Source of the DNA: Tetrapyrgos nigripes
Lineage: Eukaryota; Basidiomycota; Agaricomycetes; Agaricales; Campanellaceae
Direction: 5' to 3'
Assembly (NCBI GenBank): GCA_013368315.1
Contig: JAACJM010000105.1
Span: 186,001-250,000, forward strand
Length of the DNA stretch: 64,000 nt
Both the position numbers and the translations under genes were made by a program. Positions 1 to 12,760 of the stretch are shown one piece after another; position 1 is the first letter of the stretch, and each line of letters starts with the position of its first letter. The notes below the pieces were generated by a model. The model was not told the origin of the DNA. It made no database searches and saw only the letters and a program-made list of their open reading frames with translations.

Positions 1-534
1 GAACGGCAGCTTGTGGAGTGTCTTTACCGGTGTAGAATCCTGCTCTGTCCATACCGGCTGGCGAGTTTTGGCAGCAATGCTGCTCTCATCGAGACAACTT
101 TGGAGCTGGTCAAGTGCATTATCCAGGTGTTCGTTATCGCCATCGGCCTTCTTGGACCAGCACCAATGGCTCTTTTCCTTCGTGGCGGTTTGTTTCATTC
201 CTTGATGTTTGCTAGTAGCCTCATCGTCTATGACGAAGCCCAGCCCGTATCTCCCACATTCTTTGGACAGACTCTTGGACAGATGGTCGAAGATATCGTC
301 CAAAAACTGGTTCCCATGTTTACGTGTACAAGTATCCTTAATTTCTGGTTGAAGAACTTCAAGAAGGTCGACTCGATGATGGAGGTGAAGGTGCTGTTAC
401 GTCCATGTCAGGATCCGTACGGTATAAGGTCTTTCAAAAACTTGACAATTTCAGTGTCGTCAAACGAACTTTCTGAGATCGGATTGTCTGCGGCATCTTT
501 GCCTTTCTCCGACTGCCGTGTCTGCAAAGACTAG
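1..534 (+). other. Open frame of unknown function cut by the window start
   Basis: A frame stays open from the window edge to a TAG at 532-534, about 173 residues, with no ATG near its left end, so any gene would begin outside the window. The peptide has two hydrophobic stretches (around 65-150 nt and 150-230 nt) that could be membrane segments, but I recognise no family motif. The reverse strand is also largely open here, so direction is uncertain. It could be the 3' exon of a membrane protein or chance. Confidence 0.22.
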
Positions 535-826
535 AAGTCAAGTCTACACAACGACGTGCTGTGGAATGGTCAATGGCATCATTCTCAGCCATGATGTCAT
601 GAACCATCCTCTCCGTCGAGGGCCATCCACCTCAAGAACGTGTATATTTCAAAAGAGAGCCGGATGATCATGTTTGCGAAGTGTTCTTGGTATTTGCGTG
701 GAGAACCAGTAAGCAATTATGGGCTAGATTAAAGATCCAACGTTGATTATTCAAGCTGTTGTACATAACTATTTGAACAAGAATTGGCATTTCTTGTATT
801 CGCTCTCAAGTTACACCTCCTTCTCG

Positions 827-3053
827 TCAGTCACTGCGCTTATACCTCTCGCTGCTGACTACATCATCTCTGGCCTGTCGAAGAATCATTTCCACGTCAG
901 GAAATCGCGGTGACAAAGTCACTCTGAATTGAGCAGGTCGACTGTGGAAGGATGGTCAGCACCACAACAGAAGACTCGGAAAGACCACTCACATCATGAA
1001 ACCATCCATTTCCTCGCTGTTAATATCCGGTAGCACATTCTTGCCATTCTCATCCTTGCCAGGTTCTATCTTCATTGACCAGAGTAACATCGAGACTGCT
1101 ATGAATAGCGCATTGTTTGCTAGGTGGCGTCCAACGCAGTCTCTAAAAGACACCACAGTCACTACATGAGTGCACAGCGTAGAATTAGTAAAGTAAAGAC
1201 CCACCGATACCCAAATCCATAACTAAAATGGCCCTCATCGTTCTCGTCTTTGATGTTTCCACAGGAATCCAGATGACGGTCGGGTTTGAAGTCACCAGCA
1301 TCAGGACCGTAAATCTCTGAGTCATAATTCATAGACCTGCGTTTGCAGAGGTTCATCGAGGGCCTAGTTGAGAACAAGCGAAGCATTCCTACCGTATGTT
1401 TGGCATGCAAAACGTTCCTTTTGGAATGTAGTATCCTTCATAGTAGTCATCCTATCGCACCAGGGAAAAATGTCAATGTGATGCACCTCAGACGGGCATT
1501 TACTGACCTCGACTGAACAATGCGTCGGTCCAAGTGGAGTAACAGGTCTCCATCTAAGTACCTGAAATTATCAAGGGTTAGGCTAGCCAGACAAAGAAAC
1601 ACGAGTCTTGCCTCCTGGACAATAGCCCTGATGTACGGGAGGTGCTTGAAATCTGCCAACGAGGGAATCCTCGACCTCCCAACGACTTCGTCCAGTTGTT
1701 GTTGCGCTCTCCTTTGTGCTTCGGGAAAATGAATCATAGCGAAGATAGCCCAGGTGATCATGGTATACGTCTGCAAAAAAGTCAGTCAAACAGAAAATGC
1801 TGCAGAGGTGTGAGCCACTGTATTGTGCGCTGCTCCACTGTATAATACAACCATGAGTAAGAAGTTGAAGAGGAATGATCAAACTCACTGGAGACTCCCT
1901 GCAAGCCATGCGCACTCTAAGTCGGAAATTGCCATCTTCTCTTGGTTCTCAGCTATAGTCGCACAAAAACTCGCCCTATGCTCTTCTCCGCTCACCTGCG
2001 AGTTGAATGCGTTTCGTTACGTTAGTATTCGACGAACAAGGGATCGAAATCCAGCTAGAAAGAACTTACTACTTGCTCTTTATTCACCCTGAACATTTTC
2101 TGAAACAATGCCGAAAAAAATCGGAAATCCATGATCGCGTCCCTCTTCCATTTTGCCAACCATGCAGGCAAGTAATCGAGAATTGGGAAGAGCTCGACTA
2201 GATGCGCACCGGGATAGAATGCCTCTGAAAGACGTCTGGCAAATTCCCTATTCTTGCTCACAAAGGGATCACTGAGTGATTTTACAGGAGGGAGGTCATA
2301 AATCATGGATAGGACAATAGAAGACATTGCCCTGAAGAAGTATCCAAGTCAGACTCTGGCGCCATTTAAGGAGAAAGGCCAGCACTTACCTCGAAATTTC
2401 TTCTGTCCAATGGTCCGGATCATGCATCATACCATAAGTCATCAGCACCATTTCATCTTGTTGCAAAGACTGATATTGGGCAATGGCTTTGGGACTCAGT
2501 GCGAATTGGCTTGACCGTCGAAATTTGCGCCATCTGAATGGTGTCAACGGCGGAAATGAGTATGTGCACAATATTGAAGAGAAATACAGCACTTGCAATT
2601 CTCCATAACGGATGATAACGAAATTCATTCCTCCAGTCATATAGTCTTCGACGATGCTGCGAGCCCGATCTGAATAGTTGGCTGCCCGGTGGACAAGAAG
2701 ATCATGTGCAGCTTTTTTGGTGTTAATGACGACGACCGGTTGACCAAAAAAGTTCAAGTAAACTATCGGGCCTGGATAAAGTCAGCATTAACAGACTGTT
2801 GAACTTTTCAAGACGACGCACCATACTTCCTCTTGTATTCTTCGCAGAGATGCCATGCTCTCACCGGGTCGAATTGGAAAACATTTCCGACAAGCGGTAA
2901 CCCATGGGGACCTGGCGGCAGTTTGGAGTACGACTTTCTGAAAATGCCAAAGGCAACGAGAGGACAGACGAGCAAAACAAGAAGAGCGAATGAGACCATG
3001 GAGATGACGGGCGTTAGAGCGAAAGAATACGCTCCATATATAACATGTATCAT
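827..3053 (-). CDS. Cytochrome P450 monooxygenase
   Basis: This is a membrane-bound haem monooxygenase that would act in the ER with a P450 reductase; the substrate is unknown. The N-terminus has a hydrophobic anchor, then the proline-rich hinge LPPGPHGLPLVGN. Across about ten small exons I can follow an I-helix HGAAHNTT, a K-helix EVLRWRP, the segment GYYIPKGTFCMPNIR, and the haem-binding loop FSYGFGYRDCVGR carrying the cysteine ligand, which is split by an intron after FGYR. The last exon (from about 922) ends SSERYKRSD and stops at 827-829. The start at 3053 (MIHVIYG) is the first ATG before the anchor. One exon of only 19 nt supplies much of the I-helix. No P450 reductase or pathway partner is nearby. 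The overall look is that of the large fungal CYP clans that handle secondary metabolites or xenobiotics; the gene appears intact. Confidence 0.93.
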
Positions 3054-3765
3054 CAGTTCTGAAGTTCTGAGAATGGTATGGTCGCAAAACTATTCCACTT
3101 CGGAAGCTGGACAGCGGGTGCTGTTTCCACCATCTCATGTGTCCCGGCGTCCAATCATCTTCTGGAGCACTAGGAATAAATTCCATTTGCAAACTTTGCA
3201 ATGTCATCGGCAATCTCAGGAACTATACAGGGAAGGAGAGAATGAAGGTCTCGTGTTATCACAAGGATAGTGTCTGCAAGACAGGACATAGGAATAAGAT
3301 GTATGCAGTATCATATAAGTACTAGCCTGCATTAAGGACAAGTGTCAACCAACTACAGACCAGTCGAATTGTAGTATGTAGTACCACTCACCATTACAAG
3401 GAACTAAGCAGGCAGCTGTCCGCTAACAAACACCAACTCCTACAACAGAGACATGTCTACACGCGTCTAAAACCAAGCAAATGCAGAATGTAGAGGTTCA
3501 AGATAGAAAACTACTGAGAAATGTCGGACCAGGTCGCGAGCTTCAGACTTAGCTGCAGCGAAAAGAAAGCAGTACCGGTCACGTGAATGTGTTCCGCTTA
3601 ATTCCCAGACAGCCTAACAAACCAACGGCACTCGTCCTGTAGTTGGCTTCATGAGATATATCAGCTATTATGGTACAAATGCAAATCTTACACGAAGATC
3701 TCGGAGACCACAGAGAAAATAGATTATGGGAACTACCTCTAGTGTGCCTCGTTGACTATACTCCA
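3054..3765. other. Intergenic, P450 promoter side and antiporter 3' end
   Basis: No gene seen. The stretch contains the P450 promoter (read leftwards, with a TATA-like block at about 3036-3042 lying just inside the first codons) and the 3' region of the antiporter. Confidence 0.5.
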
Positions 3766-6700
3766 TCAGACAGACCCTACCCGAGCTTGCACAACCAACA
3801 ACCCTGCATCTACACCAGCCAAGACCATCGCTGCACCTACAGTACCGAAGGTCCTAGAAGCCAAAATAGCATTCATACCCATCGCTGTACTCGGATGGCT
3901 ACTTATCGACATCTGCTGCAACTCTTTTTCAATACCTTCAAACGCAGGGTTTCTCTTTCTCCTGGATCTGCCAACGACAGCGACAACTCTTCTACGGGTA
4001 GTGGTGTCAAGTCCTGGATTGGTGATGCTGTTGACTGCGGCTTGTAAGGGACCAGGTTGGGAAAGCGAGCGGAAGGTGATTTGGGATAGAGCGGAAGAGA
4101 GTCGAGGAGTCTTGTATTGGGTTGACGAGGGTTGGTGTATCGTTCCCAGAGCAGATTGTCAGCGGTCTCAGATGCCAATCTGGTTTGTGTAGTTTGACCC
4201 TCGTAGACGGTGTCGTATGTACTAGAGATGGTCTATGTTTGTTAAAACGTGAGTCAACACCATGAGGAAAGACATAAATGATACAGAAGACTCACGTTTT
4301 GCACTGCAGGTGCTGCACTCTGCTTCACATGGTCGTCATCAACAACATTTCCCTCTTTCCCACTGCGTGAGTCAATCCTGACTACAAGAGCCTTGACGTC
4401 TTCATTTCCAGCACACATCCTGACCACAAACTTCAGCGCAAGCCTGTCATCAAGTCCTCCAAAAAAGGGTAACACGAGTATAACACCCGGTCCCATCGCC
4501 TTCGCCAATCCATAGTCACTGGCTGAGACCGCATCCGGACCACGGTCTACAAACAGAGCCACATCACAGGGAGCCGTCGAAAACACTTTGCGAACCAGTT
4601 CCGAGTAGACATCGCATGAAGTTTCTGATGTCGATTGCAAGTTGGCTAGGGTATGAGAAGGTGAGTGGTCATCCACTGACAGTGAATTATCGGGTACAGG
4701 AACCCCTCCACTTCTGGACCAAGGCAAGACAACCATCTCCGAACCTTCTTCCCTCGCTCTCCTAGCGATGACTCCATCAAACTCTCCCGATCCAACCACA
4801 TTCACTCCAAACTTCAATTTCAACCTCTGTGCTGCTCCACCCACCAGCCAACAGAAAGTACGGAAAACCGACACGACTGGGTCAGCATGTATGAGAGCAG
4901 AGGTTTCTTGAGATCTCATTATGTCGGAATCACGAGTTGTTGATCCAATGAGACGGAGTAGCATGAGCGAGATGGGGGAGCTTAGGGCTAAGGGGGACTC
5001 GACTTTGTTGTCGTAAGAGAGGGTTGACTCATCGTCGCTAATCTCCTTTTCATGAACAACCGAATCCTTCACATCACTGGACGCCTGATCGTTGAGGGGT
5101 AGACAAGCAGAAGCCGTAGGACACAGCAATTGCGTGACTGTCATCGCGGCAGGGAGCTGATCAAGTTTGTCCACGACCAACATAAACTTCTTGATGTAGT
5201 ATTCTCCATCTCCATCTTCGCCCATCGAAGCGCGCTGTCCATCCTCAGAAGAAGAGGACATAGCACCTGCAATGTGAACACGATATTTCTCGGGGTAGAA
5301 TAGGAGGACAAGCGGTGTGGTGAGGAAAGTGACTAGGATGGCGTGCACAACAAACATGGAGAATGTCTTCGTATTGAGAACACCAGCTTGGAAACCAACA
5401 TTGAGGACGATGAGTTCAACAAGACTAGACTCATAATTAACTTTGAATTCATCATTGTAACAGACAGAATAGCTTACCCTTTACAACTCATCAGCGAACC
5501 AATTGCTCCAGACTCCCGCAAATTGAATCCAGAGGCTTTGGCTGTGATAGCGCAAGCAAAGAATTTGGAACAGAGAGCGACAACGATGATGAGAATAGTA
5601 TATCCCCAAGCTATACCTGTATCAAGCTGACCAAGGTCAGTCCGTAAACCACTAAGCGTGAAATACTGCTTTGATGTTAGTGCGGAATAATTAAACAAAA
5701 TTCAGCTCGACTCACGAGAGGGAGGAAGAGAATGGTCACAAGATCTTCGAGTTTCTCCGCCATAGCAATGGCATATCCATTATCATGCGGGATAATGAGG
5801 CCAGTAAGGAAACCACCTGAAGAGAAGACACATTACACGCTGTGTTTCAGAAACTACGCAAGCACTCACCAAAGATAGCATGAACTCCGATGATATCGGT
5901 GAAGAAGGCAGAGAAGAAGACGGTCACAATCGTTATACTCATCATGAACGTCGAGGGAGTGCCCATCTCCAAACTACCGGTTTTCTTGGCAAGCCAACGG
6001 TAGGCCCATTTTACGGGAACCAGTAAAAAGATAACGTATCCAACAGCAGTGAACAAGACCCATAATGCAGTCAGCCCGGAATCAGCATTGACTAGAGCAA
6101 CAGTCAAAGCAAGAAGGATCCATCCAACGACATCATTCCCCACACCAGCAGCGAGGGTGACCACACCGACTGTCGTATCCAACAATTTGAGTTCGTTGAG
6201 GATACGGCAAAGAACGGGGAACGCAGTGATTCCGATGGCGACGGCGACGAAAAGGATGAAATAGCCTTGGTTGATTGAGGGGTCCGCGAACTCCTTGTAT
6301 ACACCTACACCAAGGGCAGCACCGAGGCCAAGAGGTACAATGAGTCCTGCGAGTGAGATGGACGCAGACGCGGTGACGTTTTTCCTGATCAACTTCATGT
6401 CAAGTTCGAGGGCTATGATGAAGAGATAGACCACCAGCCCAATGTTGGCTGTAAGATTCAGCAAAGGCATTCCTGCTTCCGGAAAGATAGCCTGTCGGAA
6501 ACCATGTATGCGACCCATGACAGTAGGACCCAGGAAGACGCCGCCGATAACTTCTGCAATAACTCTTGGTTGGCGAATACGACCGAATATCATAGCCAAT
6601 ACTTGAGTCATGGCCATGATCACAATGATTTGGATAACCCAGAGACGAATAGGATCGTTGGCATTGTAGTCAGCGGGGTTATCTCCCGAAAAAAATGCCT

Positions 6701-6798
6701 CCCTAGATAGTGGTTGAGAAAGACTCTCTTAGGAAACCCAAAGATATACGCACCTGTCCCGCAGCAGCGCGCGCAACGAGTTGGCTGTATTCACCCAT
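3766..6798 (-). CDS. KHA1: K+/H+ antiporter of the CPA2 family (KHA1-like), with an apparent frame break
   Basis: A monovalent cation/proton antiporter with about a dozen membrane segments and a long C-terminal cytoplasmic region. Exon 1 encodes [15 protein letters not shown]; exon 2 (about 6690-5875) starts [18 protein letters not shown] and carries the transport core with [20 protein letters not shown] and [12 protein letters not shown] later exon holds [12 protein letters not shown] and, across an intron, [12 protein letters not shown]. The soluble tail includes [19 protein letters not shown]. That frame then runs into a stop near 3903, but the other reading frame immediately continues with a family-like tail, [11 protein letters not shown] then [11 protein letters not shown] and [17 protein letters not shown], stopping at 3766-3768. 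Joining the two needs one extra base near 4126-4133; no intron of normal size fits. Either the sequence has a one-base error or the allele has lost its last ~130 residues. Function of the membrane part should be unaffected. Confidence 0.9.
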
Positions 6799-8280
6799 GT
6801 TGCTGAAGAGGGCAGGGTAAGAGGAGGCGGTATGCATAAGCTTGGCCCATATATATCTAAACTCCCAGGTACGAGATAAACCCTTGGGGCAAAAATGGGA
6901 AGACACCGAGGGTGCTCGCTAATTCGCAATACAAGAAGGTCAAGAGTGAATCAAGAAGGCTGGGTTGGAGTGGCTGCGACTGTTAGGATCAATGAGATCC
7001 CGCACCTGAATGAACACCGGGTAAAGAGCCGGAGGTGAGGCTGTGTATGTTCCTGTTTATACTCCGCCTGGAATGGAACCGTCATGTCGCTGTTGCCAAG
7101 TCTCTCTCTCAGCCAGACCAAAACTGCAGAGTCTGAGTCTCTCTGGGGCATAAATGATAAGGCCAAGATAAGTCTAGCGCTCAAAGAAAAACTAGCGACA
7201 GCCACGGAACTACGATAGTTCATGACCCACTCCTGGGCCGGTGTAAGTACATTTTACTCGAGAAAAATGAGTTGTACTTTTTTATTTGCTTTTTCAGCTC
7301 CGAGTCGGTTGAAAAACAAGATGAACAATTAAGTCTATTGTCTAGTTTTTCATCTCGTTTTTCACCTGGGATAAAAAATACGAAAAGTTAAGCGTTTTAC
7401 CATCTCACGGAAAGTGCCTACCAACCCCGCAGTGGATACCATGCTGCGTAAGCGGCAGAGTTCGAGTCAATGTCTTCTATTATTATTTTGTTGTGCTAGC
7501 TATTCGAAATGTATAGATTGCCGGTGGTCTCTCAATTCGTGAGTATTGGCTTACATTTGGATCAATTACCGCTAGTCAGGATCGACACTAGATTTCTCAT
7601 CAAGTTATGGATATTTGATGGCGCTGACGCGCCCGGCGGCTTTCCATCGACCTCTCAGATTGGGTAGATTTTTATGTAAGTATGGCTCTTCAAATTCGTT
7701 ACTCACGTCCCTTCACAGTGTATGCATAGTCTAAGTAAGCTTTCACGGGATATCCCAACTTATTCCTCCCCAATTGATTACTAAGTACTAACACAGGTAT
7801 CGCGACCTGCCTGATTCCGAGTATAGACATGGCTGACTGTGGCAACGCTACCATGCTCTAACCCTTTTATATTCGGAGGCTTGAGAAGTCTCCAAACCTG
7901 TATTTGAGTAGTCGAGAAGCCGGAAAGCAAAGACCAAGCAAATTGGCCAAGAGGGCATCTGAGTCTAGGCTTGAATACTTCGTAGAACTTTATCCAGACC
8001 GCCGTCACCAGACTGTACTATGATTTTTAGTAATAATGATATGTTGTACATCTGTTTCAGACCCTGCCAATTTATGCACGGATCTGGTATAGAATGATTC
8101 ATAGGCATGAGAGCAAGGGTTGCGAGTCAGAGACTCAGAGGGTAGCCTCCAAATACTAATAGAGAAACGTCAGTAGGCATGGAGTAGAATTCTCAGCTTG
8201 CCGCATTAACAATCTAGCATTAGAGTTGGTCGGAAGCTTGAGAGCCTCTTTCGTACACCAAGGCCCTCGCCATGCTTTGC
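6799..8280. other. Intergenic region between antiporter and mannosidase
   Basis: The right-hand part of the antiporter promoter lies in 6799-7240. Between 7240 and 8280 I see only AT-rich sequence with short open frames on both strands that carry stops and no recognisable motif. No RNA gene was recognised. Confidence 0.4.
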
Positions 8281-10997
8281 TTAAGAATCGGCAAACGCAG
8301 TCCTTGTGTTAGGAGTGAATATCGGCAAGGGATGGGCTTCTGTGTTGAAAACGTATTCTGAGGAGAAAAGGAGAAAGAAAAGTCGGTCAATAAGAGACAT
8401 CAGAGGAAGATGGGAAAGGAGACAGCCACGACAGAGAAAGGTCGGACATACCATCCAAAGGTAACACACTAGCATCTTCGAAGAGCAGGTACAAATATTT
8501 CAGTGTTTCGCTCTGGAAAATCAATGTACATTAGAAACGGCTACAACGAGAAGAAGGAAAAGACAAAAAATCACGCACCATTAAAAAGGTCTCCATCTTA
8601 TCCTCCCACAAAACTGGCACCTCGTCCACATTGAGCACACTAGCATACCCTCCCGATTCCACTTTACAGTGTTTCTCGATGGCTTGGAAGATTGACCAGC
8701 CCCATTCGCGGTATTTGATGTCGCCGGTAAGACGGAAGGCTATGAAAAGGGACTCGACGGTTTCTGGGCTGTAAGTTTTTTTTTCAAATTTGGGATGAAG
8801 GACAACGATGACGAATGTCGAATGAAGGATGAAGTGATGAGTAATGAGGGTTAGAAGCGGAGATTTTGAAGACTCACCGAAGAATATACCTCGCATCATA
8901 GGGCGGTGGTAAATGAGGGCTATAGAACGCAGCGCAGTTCAGTATGAGCTAGACACATCAAAGGTTGACAAAGCTTACGCAGCACCCTTGATATACCAAT
9001 CTGAAGGGGCAGAGCCAGTGTCTATTCCATCTTCGGGAATTCTGAAATATACAATCTCCGGTGACAGTCCTCTGTACAAGAAATATATTAATCGAGGATG
9101 TCAAGGATACAAGAAGACAAGGAGAAAGCACATACGTCTTAGTATCATGCGTATCCCAACACGTCTTCACCAATGCTGTTCCTGTCTTCCAATCCCTAAC
9201 TCCAACCTCTGTAAACTCCTTCTTCTTTGGCGGGACCGATACAGATTGCACAGTTGCTCCCGTGATAGTTGCGCCTAGCATCAAGGAACCACCAAAGAAG
9301 CAAACGAGGTGGTCTTGTTTGGGAGAGAGACGCCATGATCTAGTTGTAGTAAAATATCATTCTTCGCGTTAATGAGAATGATAATCGTAGCTTGGAATAA
9401 ACCTACAATTGTCCGCCGCCATGTCTCTCAGGTATCAACTCCGCTGTGTAGATCATCTTTGAAAACGGGCTCTCCTTAATAAGGTAGCCGTGAACTGCCT
9501 CCATAGCATCATCGTACATCTGCGCAGTATTGCATTAGCGGGGAATTCATCGATAGCATGAAAGGTTGGTACGTCTTTGTATACGGGCTCTGTGTAATTC
9601 TTGAAGGATTTGATTTAAGAAATGGGTGAGGAGATAGGACATAGAGCGTACAGTTTGGATATATTGTTTCCTGGGGTGCTATCAGCGACAAGGCGAAAGA
9701 CGGGGTTTGGAAACTTACAGTAGATATTCATAATATGAATCACCCCTCGATCCCAGCCGAATATCAGAGGGGACGAATTTTCCGGTCTCCACGCTATGAA
9801 GGTAAATAGTAAGTGGACAGCGAATTGAGAAATTCTTCAAAGCACTCACTTCATATAGATGGAAGCAAGCCCGTGAGGCATCCTAGACTCTTTAATCACC
9901 CTCATAACATCCTCAACTTTTTCCCAATATTCTTCATTACCAGTAAGATGGCTGATATATCTGAATTCAAGCTGCAGCGTAGACACCTCTGCAGTGCTGA
10001 CCATCATAGCGTAACCTGTGTTGGGTACACCTTTCCTTTCTGCGAGATTGACTTGAGGCCAAGGTAATCCAGATTCTGTATCAAATACGGGAAGTATACG
10101 ATCAGCCAAGTCGATGGCGCGTTCGAGATACAGTTTATCGTTTCCAGAAAGATGATATGCTGATAGAAGGCCTCCTAGTACACGGATAGTTGTCTGAGTG
10201 GAGGTACAGTGTCAGACAATGGATAAAAGAAGGAAAAGAGACTCACCTCAAAGGTATTGAAGATTCCGTCCCTTTCGAATGTTAACTTGTTCTCTACCCA
10301 ATCCCTTGCCCTCTGATAATCCTCGTCCAGGCCCATGAGAAGCATGGTGTCAATCGAGTCGACGACAGTATATCCAATACCTCCTGCGTCCGACAAGTTG
10401 GTTCCCTTCTTGGAGATAGCGTGGTATTCGTCAGTACCCATCGCATCTCTTTCTGCGACTCCAGTAAATCAAACGGCCAAACTAGTTCATAGGAGATGAC
10501 AAACCGTAAGCTCTCCAGGCATGCTACAAATCTGTCAGAAGAATTAGAGGAATTTATGTGCCCTTGGAACTCACCTTAAATGCTTCCACCACTGCGTCTC
10601 TTTTCTCGACATCTCGTATATATCTGAGGTCGCTTGAGCCGCTGCTGAAAACATTGTCAGCCTCATATCCTAACCATGCATCGACTTGTTCCGTGACAGA
10701 AGACGTGTTCTACAAATAGTCATTCAGTAATTAGTCGTGTGATGAAGCATAACCAGACGTACAAAATAGACGAAACCCCCGAAGCATAAAAGCAGAGGTA
10801 TCCACAGAATCTTGACATAACGAAGAGCAGCAGCAGCGTCTATTTCGGGTTCCTTGACATTCTGTTCGATCTGAAAAAGCAAACGGACATCGCGTTTAGT
10901 CCAGGCCGATCGAGTGCGTCATTGAAGATGGACTAACATTTGGTTGTTTTGTTTGAGTTTGGGATTTCTTGCGCTTGCGTAGAGCAGCGTCAGACAT
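8281..10997 (-). CDS. MNS1: ER class I alpha-1,2-mannosidase (GH47)
   Basis: This type II membrane glycosidase trims alpha-1,2-linked mannose from Man9GlcNAc2 on glycoproteins in the ER, which matters for N-glycan maturation and for disposal of misfolded proteins. Exon 1 gives a basic cytoplasmic tail (MSDAALRKRKKSQTQTKQPN); exon 2 gives the signal anchor (ILWIPLLLCFGGFVYF). The catalytic domain follows over roughly ten exons: GIGYTVVDSIDTMLLMGLDE, ERDGIFNTFE with a conserved acidic residue, VPNTGYAMMVSTAEVSTLQL, SPETVESLFIAFRLTGD, METFLMSETLKYLYLLFED, and the C-terminal EYVFNTEAHPLPIF. The stop is at 8281-8283. The start ATG at 10997 precedes the basic tail directly and is followed by a good GT donor. 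All family blocks I looked for are present, so it should be active. Confidence 0.95.
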
Positions 10998-11262
10998 TGG
11001 ACTAGGCCGTCCTGACGGTGCTGTGGAGAAGAGTGGTGGTTTATGTGGTTAAAACCAAGCAATACCAAGTAACGGCGACCAGTGCAACTCTGACACGTCT
11101 TGGTCGGCAACGGCCCCGTCGACGTCACTCCGGATCCGTTCTTTATCCAGACTGCTATTAGTATCACAAAAAGGTTATCACTCGGGCGATGACCCCTGGC
11201 GATGTGCTAAAATACGCTACTAATGTGAAGGGCTAAGAAGTGAGCATCTTCCACATCTAGCC

Positions 11263-12450
11263 ATGCCTATCGAGTTACACCCAATATTTCTCCCAGAAAC
11301 CAGCCTGAAAGATTTCGGAAGAGCTTGGACCCATTCGCTGTGACTCTAGAGGAATTCCAAAGGCTTTGTATATGAAGTGGGTGCTTTTTACAAGTTCACA
11401 ACGCATATATTGATGCTTTGCTTTCGTTTCTGTAGTTCGACGCGTTGTTGTTCCGAGACTCGGACTGGTCTCCTCAGCAGCAGTATGAGTTCACAAAGGT
11501 CTGCAGAGTGTTCCTCACTCCAGTAAAAACCAAAGCCTCTTCTCTAGTGATTCGGTCCATATGCTCATCACACTATTGGCGTCAACAAGACGGAGAACCT
11601 CAAATCAAGCATTCTTTCGTTACCTCTGCTCTATTCCAAGTCCACCTTATCGACCGTGGTCACCTAACCAATCATCACAGCATACCCGAGGTGACCCTCA
11701 AAAACACGGCCTCCATTCCACCTTTCATCGAACTCGAATTCCTCTCGAGGAAGAAGAGAACCCAGGAGACGGTGTAACCCCAACCAGATTCTTCCGCTGG
11801 CACATGGACGCTGCTCTATATGACCTCAACCCATCCAAAGTGACTACGCTATACGGAGCTCGCGTACCTCAGGGACCAAAACAAGTAATTCGTTACGACG
11901 ATGGTTCGGATGAGGTCTTGCCTGTACCGCTTGGAATGACCGCTTTCGTGAGCGGGAGGACGATGTTTGATATTTTTCCACCACAGTACAAGTCCCTAGT
12001 CATCCGAGCTCGAGCGAAATACGCCCCGAAATCGTTTGAATGGACGAAGGAGGCCAAAGCGTTGAGTACTGGTTTGGGAATCGTGAACGAGGGTTTGGAG
12101 AAGCAGTTGGAGAATCTCGAAGATTGGGACGAGGGAAAGAGGAAAACTTTTCCATTTGTGAGTAAATTTCGATCTTTTCAGCGAGACGTCTGTCTCTGAA
12201 TGGTTTCTGCCCTTGCAGGTTTGGACAAATCCCGTCAGTGGCGCACTCCACTTTAGGGTACATCCTTGCACTACCACTGAAGTATTTGACATCTACCTGG
12301 TGTACCAAGGCATGAAGGCTAGCTAGATCTTGATGGGGCCCATCTCACAAACATTAAAGAACTGAGGAGTTTGTTCTATCAGATGCAGAGACCTGGAATG
12401 TGTACGGCTTCAGATCTCCTATTCCTCATTCCAGCGACTCACACAAGGAG
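11263..12450 (+). pseudogene. xanA: Decayed Fe(II)/2-oxoglutarate dioxygenase, xanthine dioxygenase (XanA) type
   Basis: Relic of a TauD-fold oxygenase that in fungi converts xanthine to uric acid. The parts can be followed in order but not in one frame: PIEIL-like start at 11263 (MPIELHPIFLPETSLKDFGR), then SLDPFAVTLEEFQRLC in another frame, FDALLFRDSDWSPQQQYEFT after an intron at about 11436, HLTNHHSIPEVTLK, then after a run of five A at 11700-11704 a shift to HGLHSTFHRTRIPLEEEENP and RFFRWHMDAALYDL, which carries the HxD iron ligands. The core DEVLPVPLGMTAFVSGRTMFD is intact. After WTNPVSGALHFRVHPC the frame breaks again and only NIKELRSLFYQMQRPGM follows. The segment with the third ligand histidine is not found. 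Three frame breaks plus loss of the end make a non-functional copy likely; sequence errors could explain some breaks but not the missing end. Confidence 0.7.
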
Positions 12451-12760
12451 TAAGCGACGCAACGTTTGACAAGGGAAGAGTACGCTCGGTGAACCAGGGA
12501 TCGAATAAGCAAGGCACATCGAGATCCGAGGACCAGCTCATGCAAGCTAGGAACCATGTCGTCGAATGACCCTTTTCGCAGAGAAGTGATCCAGTCTGTA
12601 TCAATGCCCTCGCTGTCTTCGATAATGATTCGGAGAACATTAAGCCGAGGAAAATTGACGGAGGTACCATCAAAAATTTCTGGGAGCGAAGCTCTACATA
12701 ACAACGCTGAGATGCTTGCGAAACTGGTGGATCGATGTGACTGACAAGGACGCTCTTGGC
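12422..12760 (-). pseudogene. F-box/LRR-type gene fragment
   Basis: Reverse-strand fragment with ISALLCRASLPEIFDG, VNFPRLNVLRIIIEDSEG and MVPSLHELVLGSRCALLIR, which has the look of the leucine-rich half of the F-box proteins that are numerous in mushrooms. No F-box, start or complete repeat set is visible. It begins where the dioxygenase relic loses similarity to its family, suggesting that one rearrangement brought the two together. Confidence 0.35.

Noticed and set aside
6951..7223. Minus-strand frame just upstream of the antiporter
   Set aside because: No motif, and the antiporter's own first exon with a good splice donor is found at 6754-6798.
7430..7480. tRNA-like phrase GAGTTCGAGTC
   Set aside because: The flanking bases do not form a T-stem or an acceptor stem, so no tRNA can be supported.
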